From UBA11403 sp963784615 (GTDB lineage: Bacteria > Pseudomonadota > Gammaproteobacteria > Legionellales > Legionellaceae), in contig CAWASG010000001.1 in assembly GCA_963784615.1 (NCBI GenBank), forward strand, positions 1,426,001 to 1,490,000: 64,000 nt of DNA. Reading direction: 5' to 3'. The position numbers and the translations under genes are program-made. Shown here in pieces: positions 15,765 to 24,700 of the stretch. Within the stretch, counting starts at the first letter, position 1, and each line of letters opens with the position of its first letter. The notes under the pieces were generated by a model, which ran no database searches, was not told the DNA's origin, and saw only the letters and a list, made by a program, of their open reading frames with translations.

Positions 15765-18700
15765 ATGCGTCACATTGATTTTTTTAATGGGTTGTTCATG
15801 CCGCCGCCAATCTTATCTAAAGTAAAAATCGACACCTCGTTATTCATGCACATCAATGGCGATGCATATTTAACCGGTAGTGTCGGGTTAGAAGGGCAAC
15901 CCTTTCAACGCACCATTGCTTATTTTCAAGAGTACGTCAATTCTCTGGATGCATCCCTTGTTTCTGAGGCCGTTCGCGTACTCCAGCGTACCTCTCAATC
16001 GCTGTTAGATTATGAAAAACAGATCGATCGGTTCGAACAGAACATGTTGCATCCGCAATTACCTGATGAAATAAAACAGTTGGAAGAACGTACACTGCCA
16101 CTCAGACATCAGCTGAATCAATTAGTAGTGTTGAGCCGCAAAGACCCCCTGTCTGAAGCGCAAATCATAGAAAAAGAAGCGCTTGAGGCAACATTAAAAG
16201 AACTTAATGATAGTATTGAACAAAAGAATCAAACATTACAAGCGGAGAATGAGAACGCGCAACGAGCGTTATTTGATTTCAGCCGAACCATACACCAGGC
16301 CATTCAAGCGTTAACCCCCGATGAGTATGTGTTAGTCCCTGGTGGCTGGCGATTATCCCACGGAGGGCATGCTCTCATTTACCAATTTAAAAAAATGCGT
16401 TCCGGCGATCTTTATTTTTCTATCATCAACTCAGGCGATGGATTAAAGTATCATCCCAAGAAATCTACACCTGAACATACGCTATATAATCCGGCATTGA
16501 TTCACCAGATCCCGCAAGCAAGAATTGCCGATCCTTTTTTAACTCATATTATTAAAAACCTTTTATCACTACAAATTCCAGCTCTGCGTCCAGCGAATAA
16601 GCGTGATGAAATAACATCCGAGATGTTTTACAAAGAAGAACTATTAGCATTACATTATGTAGATGCCCAACTGGTTTTTGATAAGCACGACGTGCCGCTT
16701 TGGTTATATACAACGGGGCAACTGTCGGGATCATGTGCGCAACGCTCACTTCATCAAATGTTAAAACAATGTTTTGATACGAAGGAGCGCTATCAACAGT
16801 TTATGTACGGGTATAAACGATATGCACTAAATGATTATATCAACACGTTAAAAAGTGACGATAAATTTAATGACGTAGCCCTGCAAGAACAAATCAAACA
16901 CGCAATACAGCATCTGTTGCGCATTCTCGCCTTGCCGAGCATGCAGCATGAACAGGAACAAGAATTTCCGATATTAACGGCTTATCTTGCAGAACTCACT
17001 GCCACGCAAACACTTAGCCCGCCACAAGCACCCCCTGCGTGCAGTGATACACCGTCGATTTATCACACGATAACGATACCCGCGTTGCCCAGCTTTCAAC
17101 CCGAAGATCACACCAGGATCTATGTATCAACCGAGATCACTCGCCCCATGATGATTCGTGGTGGAAAAGATTTATTAACGGACCTGGATGGCTTACTGGA
17201 AAAATGCGGGCAATTAAATGGTCATGCTCTTTTTGAGCAACTGGAATATACCTTTGTTCATCTTCCTCTCCCTGAAGACAGGCTAAATGAGCCATTATTG
17301 CCTTTTTACGCCCAATCGCTTGAGTCACAAGAAGCCTTGCTGTCTTTTTACGACAAACTCAATCAACTACAAACCCTTTATTTTAAATGCTGTGATGATT
17401 TAGATTTAAAAGACAAAGTACTCCCGAGGATGCTCATTGCCAAACAGTGTTTGGTAAGTGTGGTCGGTCACGTGAATAACCATTTTCGCTTGGTTCCACA
17501 ATCAGAACGTTATTTTCATGATTATGCGTTCATGATGTTGATTCAGTGGCTACAAACACCTGATGCGGCTTATTTAGCTACCAATCTACCGCATTTGGAT
17601 GCGCGTGCGGAACACATTCGTCGTTTACACAAACATATTAAAGAAGCATACGTTTTTCGTATGGAGGCCAGATTTGACTATTACTCTGCATTATTAAACC
17701 AATTCCCGGAGTTAAAGAAAGCGTTAAGCCAACGCTATAACCCACCGGCAGAGAATTCAAATCTGAATAAAGAGGATGCAGACGATCTGCGTCGGCTTCA
17801 TCAACTGATTCAGTCAGAAGACTACACCGCATTGTATTATCTGAGTGAACAGTTCAAAGCTTTAGAACATGAGGAACAGTTCAAACCGCTCATCCTGTTA
17901 TTTCAGATACAATTTAGCATGGAGCGCGTTTATGCCGAGTTTTGCACGAAGCTGAATCCCTTATATAAAAGATATGAAAACCGATATGACAATACAAAAA
18001 AAATTGATTACGGTATAAAAATATCCTTAAATGGTTATAGCTCTCTCTGTTGCTCCTCTGTGTATATCACACAGTATACAAGCTTGGCGACCAACCCTCG
18101 TTTACGAGCAAGTAAATATTATATTAGCACCTCAGCGGCCTATTACGCTTTAGGCTATGATTCCCAGGAAGCTCAGAAGCGCTCAAGTCATGAGACACAA
18201 ATACGACCCGCTTGTATTGCCTATCAAGATAAGTCAGAAGATCACCACTTTGATAACGATGATCGAGCAAAAGTATTAAAACGCCCTATTCAACGCACGG
18301 ATCTTGAGGCACGAGAATTATTTCATTTAAGACGCGTGACAAAGCTGCAACTTCAACTGACTCTGGATTATTTCAGCCGGAATCTTGAAAAGATCAGCCG
18401 ACATAATATTCAGGTTTACCTTGAAGCCAATCTATTGCAACCTGGCGTTCTGCGCGATTGTTTAGCCAACGACAGGCTTACTCATGATTTTTTCACAATA
18501 TTTGACGCGTTCATTGCCAAAGGGATGGTTTTTTATGAACGTAAAGGACAATTCACCGAAGAATCCATCTTTTTTGTGCGTCTGGCGTACCTGATTAACC
18601 AGTATGCCGTCCGAACTAACCCGACGCAATTTACCGATCGCTGGTGTGCTTTCTACGCAACCATCAACCGGTTTATAGTAATCAATCGTGACAAAACCGT

Positions 18701-21700
18701 TCTTAATCACCTACATTGTTATCGTTTTTTAAGTGCTGTGTGTGGACTGGATTTAGCCTTGGGCGATCAGACGACGCTTGCAGAAGCCTATTATTCGTTG
18801 GTGCAAATACAACAACAAGCCGATTGGAAAAAGCCTTTGGATCGTGATGCCAAATTTCAGGTCGCTCATGCGAAGCATGAATGGATCCGCTGCCTGCAAG
18901 AACATCGCCAATGGATTACACCAACCATGATTCAACCTGTTTTACAGGATATCGGGATACAATGGGATGAATCCAGGCATCGGCTCACTGCATCATACCC
19001 TGCCTTTAATGTTTATGCGGATGAAACGCTGCTTTATGTTGTGCATCTGGAACAAGGCCGGCTTTATCGAGATAGCATGGCTTCTTGTCCTGTTCCAGAT
19101 TGGATCCATAGAAGTTTCCCAGCACTCAACATCGATGAACACTGGTCATGTTTTGGCTCAGCGAATAACCAACTGTTTTTGATTGGTAAAGGGGAACTAA
19201 CATTTCGTTTTTTTAAAGGTGGTCCTCTTTTTTCACTGCAAAAAGCTCACCAAGTAGCGGGACAAACAAAATGGTATACGTGGTGCCCGCTCACAGCTAG
19301 CTCACGAACGCGTCTCCTGGACAGCCCTTCTTTGCCCGAAGTTGTCAACGATTGCAGCATGATGCCATGGGCTTGTGAAGATGACATTCACTTTACCGAT
19401 GAGCAACAACAAAAGATACTGTATCGAGCACAACCTGTCGAACACGCTGGAGCGCCTGGCTGGACAATCACTGCCGCGGCGGATGGGGCATATTTATGTA
19501 CACAAGCCTCATCTGCTTTAACACAGCGATTATCAACCTTCGAAGCTGAAAAATTCATGCTCGTCTTTGAGCAAAACGGTCAGTATCGCGTTGATCTCCC
19601 ACGCTATGGGATGCAATGGTTTTTAAATGCTGATAACACCTTAATTTGGCGTTGGAATGAACGCGACTATCGATTAATTGAGCCGAATAAGCCATTGGGT
19701 GAAGGCGTGGCACAGCTCATGGTCACGGATGGAGAACAAACCTTAATCGTACTCCCCATTCAGCAGTTCATGAAAACAAACGAACGCTCTCAATCCAGCG
19801 TGTACTACCGTTTACAACATGATACTGATGGCACGCTCATCCCTAAATCTCACTGGCAATATAGCGACTCAGAACAGTATGTCACCCTGCAGATGGAGCA
19901 TGGCAAGCCGGTCGCCAAAACCCCTGCACAGGCACTGTATTTAACGTATGTCTATCTGGCCAGTTATCAACCCGATGCTGCACTTAACATGCTGGACGTG
20001 TGTGACCATCGTTTGGGCGGATTACGAGGTACGGAAGAGGAGCTGAGATTTATTTATTGGATCATGACCGCGTTACCTCAAAAGGGAGACTGGATCACAT
20101 CGCCTGCCTATATCGCATGCAAGCTCAAAACATTGGCGTTATATACGGATTTTGCACGACAAGGCAAGCCGATTAAGTTTTCACTGCCCACTTTTTCGCG
20201 ACATACGACAAATTTTTTTCTCGCATGTGAAATGATCAAGACAATAGAAACGTTTTATTATAAGAAAAATGATAGGTATTCAACTCAGCAAAATACAAAC
20301 CCGTTAATGCAAGCGCTGGAAAACCTGTTTGATTCAATGCAAAAATTCTCATCTGATCAGCTCGTGTCATACGGGCTAAACGACAACGAAATATTAAGTC
20401 TATGTAATTTTTATCATAAATCAGTAAATAAAGCCCTTGGTCCAACGGGCTATGCCTGGATGAATGCACATATGATGTTGTTACATCGTGAAGCAGCGCA
20501 ATTGCAGGCCAAAGCACACCGTGGCGTCTCGACCGTATTTGATGAGCGTCGTTTGGAACGGATAGAAGCCCTGCACAACGAAGGCGCCGATGTTTATCAA
20601 GTGACTACGAATTATACATCTGTTTCTTGCCATAATCGGGTTTCATCTAGTGCCAATACTGGTGGAGATCAATTCCGTATCATGAAGACAGGCCAAATCG
20701 TTTCTGCAGACGACTGGTTTAAAAATTATCAAAGCACGGTGGCCAGTCAAGAACTCGCCATGTCTCTGCTTGCTCCGGTGATGGCAGGTGATACACTCAA
20801 GGTTTATCTGCGTGATTATTTGTCAATCGCAACCAATGAAAACCATCCGCATTATCCTCGCTTGCAGTCATTTTGCAGAGCGGCTCTCATGACACAGAAA
20901 GTAGAGAAAAACGAGTATAGTGATTACCCCAGTCTATTTCACCTGTTTTGCCGTATACTTCATTGTGTTTGTTACAACCATGATTACGATAAGCGCACAG
21001 AATGGAATAGTTATAGTGATGTAGTGAGGTCTGTTGCCTCTTTATATTCCCCACAGATTGTTAGACAGGAATTAACCGACACCCATACACCGATGTTAAC
21101 GTCCGATACATTATGGGAACAACTTCCCGCCGTATCCTCCGACCAACCCGTGATCCTCAATCACTCTGCGCATCGTCCGTTTAATCATTGGTTTTCTCCT
21201 GAATTAAGCGTCATCCTGGCATCTTGGCAAAAATTCGAAAATGCGTTTTATGCTCCAAAATCAAGTGATACCGATGCATTCACGCCTTCTTTTGCGATCA
21301 ATGCGGCAGAAGAGGCCTGTGGTCATGCCAAGTATGTAGCGATGCTCGCGCTAAAACGGGTTGCCCAACAATTATTACAACATCAATCCTCTTTAAATAC
21401 GCTTCTCAATCAACAGCTCGCTATTGCTGAAACAGCACAAAAGCGTTTGTTGGAGGATGGCTTATCTTTAGCACAACGCGGCCCCGAAGATAAAGCGCGC
21501 AAATTACAGTGGGACATTGAAGTAGCCGCAGGAAAACGACGCCTCCCGGATGCGGTGCTGTTACTGGATTTATATATGCATGCCGAACAACAGCGTTATG
21601 CTGAAGCCACGGGCTTATCTGATGCCGATATCCAGCAGCTTCATTTCTTAATGACGCAACACGTCGCGCAAATGCTCCAGCACCAACAATTACACCGGAC

Positions 21701-24700
21701 ACAACACGCATTAACCGATTTACGCCGCGCGACAACAACGGTTGCGCAGGAACAGGCTTGTTTCCAAGTGGCAAAACTGTTGTTTGCTGACAATCATGTT
21801 GACGTGAAAAGTGATTCGGTTTTAGCCATTTTTCAGTATCATTTTAATATTTTACTCTACCCCCAACAGGTCGCGATGATTCAACAATTCACGACCGTTT
21901 CAACGGATGGCAAATTTAATAATGTCGTAGAAGCCGCGCTGATGGGTGAAGGGAAATCAACGACAATATTACCACTCACTCTAAAGCTCAAAGCTACGGG
22001 AAAAAACTTGATGGTCGTTGAAGTCCCCCATGCGTTGTTAAAAACAAACTACCCTGACTTAAAAGCCATCTCCGTCAAGCTCCAGCAGGAAGCTTATTTA
22101 TTTGAGTTTTCCAGAGACAATCATTATTCCTCTCAAGAACTCGATGACTTGTTGGCACATTTGACGCGCATCAAGCTGAATAAAGGCTATGTGGTCACAT
22201 CTGGCGATGCCATTCAGTCTTTGGAATTAAAGTATATTGAGCTGTTACGTGGTGAAGCGCCGTCTGATCGCATTGAAGGCATGGAGCGATTGGTTGCTTT
22301 ATTTAAAAACGACGCCGATATCATCATTGATGAAGTGCATCACGCATTACGGATTGATCATCAGCTCAACTATACCATTGCAGAATCACACCCGATTGCC
22401 CGATCAATTTTGCTAAATACCCTGGAGTTATACCAATTTTTCGAAAAAGTGCCCCTGGATGCGGCTCGTTTTCATTTGCCAAAGACGCTGACACTCAACG
22501 ATATCTTAAAGCACAACCAATATTTCAACGATGCCAGTCAGTTTGTCATGGCGTGTGCTGAATTGACAAAGCAATTGGTGAGCCATAAAGACAGCCCATT
22601 GCAGCGCGCGATTCCCTTATTGCGCACCTCACAACCAGACCGTGATTTACTGTTTGCCTGGCTGCAAAATCAAGGCACACAAATTCCTGAGTTTATTTTA
22701 AATTTACCCCAAGCACTAAAAGACACGTTGGGATTATATAAAAAACAAATTTGTCGGTTACTCCCGCATACTTTAAGGCGTAATCAAGGCGAGCATTATG
22801 GCCCATCGAAACTGACGACGTTAGATGAAACCATACGCGTGATTGCCATTCCTTATGCGGGCAACGATAAGGCTTCCGAAAACAGTCGATTTTTTGATGT
22901 TGAGGAAACCATCGATTTAACCATCCAGTCATTATTGATCACCGGGATGACACCGGGATTATTGCGGTTATTTTTTGAGGATTGGCAAATCCAGGCCAAG
23001 CGAGAATGCCGGGATCAAGCGTTGGACAATATAGACGACACCCCGACGGCACGCAGTTTTAAACTATTGACGGAAGGACTTCACCTGTCTTTTTCAGAAT
23101 TGGATTTGAAGGATGAAGCACAACTTGCAAGACTGAACGCACACTTACGTTATTGTGAACCGATTATGCATGTGGTGTTGAGTAAATATGTCTTGCCGTG
23201 TATTCAAGAGGATGGGTGTATTTTACACAGCAATGCTTATAATCATGTAGACGCTGGCGCCACGGTGCAAGGCATGACAGCGACCCCCTGGAATCACAGC
23301 ATCTATCATCAATCCCTGGTGTTTGATGAACAGCGCGTCAAAGGCACTGATGGATATATTTTACACGGGATTGCTGCAAAACAACCTCACATCAGAGGGA
23401 TAGAGTTTGACAATCCAACGGATTTTGTCGCTGCATTATTAGAGCATTATCTTGCCGATGAAAAAGTGCGGGCGATCATTGATGTCGGCGCCATGTTTAA
23501 GGGCGTGAATAATCTCTTGGTCGCGAAAGCCATCGCGCATTATATTAAAGCGCATCCAGAACAATTTGCACAACCAGAGCCCGTTCAATACATCCTCTTT
23601 TTCAACCAAAACAGTAAAAACGGCACGGACGAGCTCGTTGCCATTTCAGTTGATTCCCCAGAAAAGGCGCCAAAGTTGATAGGTTCATCACGTCTTGAGG
23701 TTATCAACTCTCATTTAGGTTGCGGACCTGCTGCGCGCTTTAGTTATTATCCGCAACCGCAAACCATCGGGGCTGATATTCGTCAGTGTGAGGAAGCCAA
23801 ATCGATTGTAACGGTTGAACGGGATACTTTTCTGGAAAGTTTCTTACAAGGTTCGATGCGCATGCGCGCCCTGTTATCGGGTAATCAACGCATGGATATA
23901 ATCGTCCCTTCCTGTTTTCAAAACCTGTCTTTTAAAGACTTGGTATCGATGCTGTATCGTAATCAAGAAAATCAACTCAAGCCTGATAATTTTTATGCCG
24001 CCCCACTTAAAATGAGCAATGAAATTCGTGCTGATTTTCTCGGTAGAATTTTGGCCGCGCATGGCTATGGTGCACTTGAACAAAAACAACAGTTGCTGCA
24101 AGCTGGAGACCCTTATTTTGTTGAAACCTACACCACCGCCGATGCATTTTCTCAGCATGGCGCACTTTGTCAGCAAGAAGAGACGGACGCAATTTTAGAC
24201 GATTATCAAGAAAACCTGCTGCAAGACTGGCTGCAACGGCTCGACGACCGCTCCTTATCGGATACTGAACAACAAGACAAACACGAGAAGATGCAAGCAA
24301 TTGCCACGCGTGCGCTCGAACGCTGTCATTCAACACAACTCAGTCGACAAAAAATGATGAGTCGATCGGTTCAGGTGGAAGTGCATCAAAAAGTTGAGTT
24401 GCATATGAATCTGGAAATGCATGTTCAAACAGAAAGTCATAATCGAGAGCATAAGGTTGAAGCGTATGTTAAGTGGTGTGATGGACGTCGAGTGGACGTA
24501 GATAATCCAAGGTTGCAATTGATGACATTATCCAGGTTATGTCAGTTAACAGATGCTTCAGCGCCCCAGTTTAGCGATGCCATTTTAGTGAGTACCAACT
24601 TTTATAAAAACTATATTGGGCAACAACGCCTCATTGGCTGGTATTTAAAGCCAGTACATACCCTGCTGTTTATGCATTTCCCCAGAGGGTTGGCCTGTGT

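Noticed and set aside
21421..21774. 117-codon antisense frame inside the giant gene
   Set aside because: Shadow of a long gene in good coding frame; no start signal and an unnatural composition.
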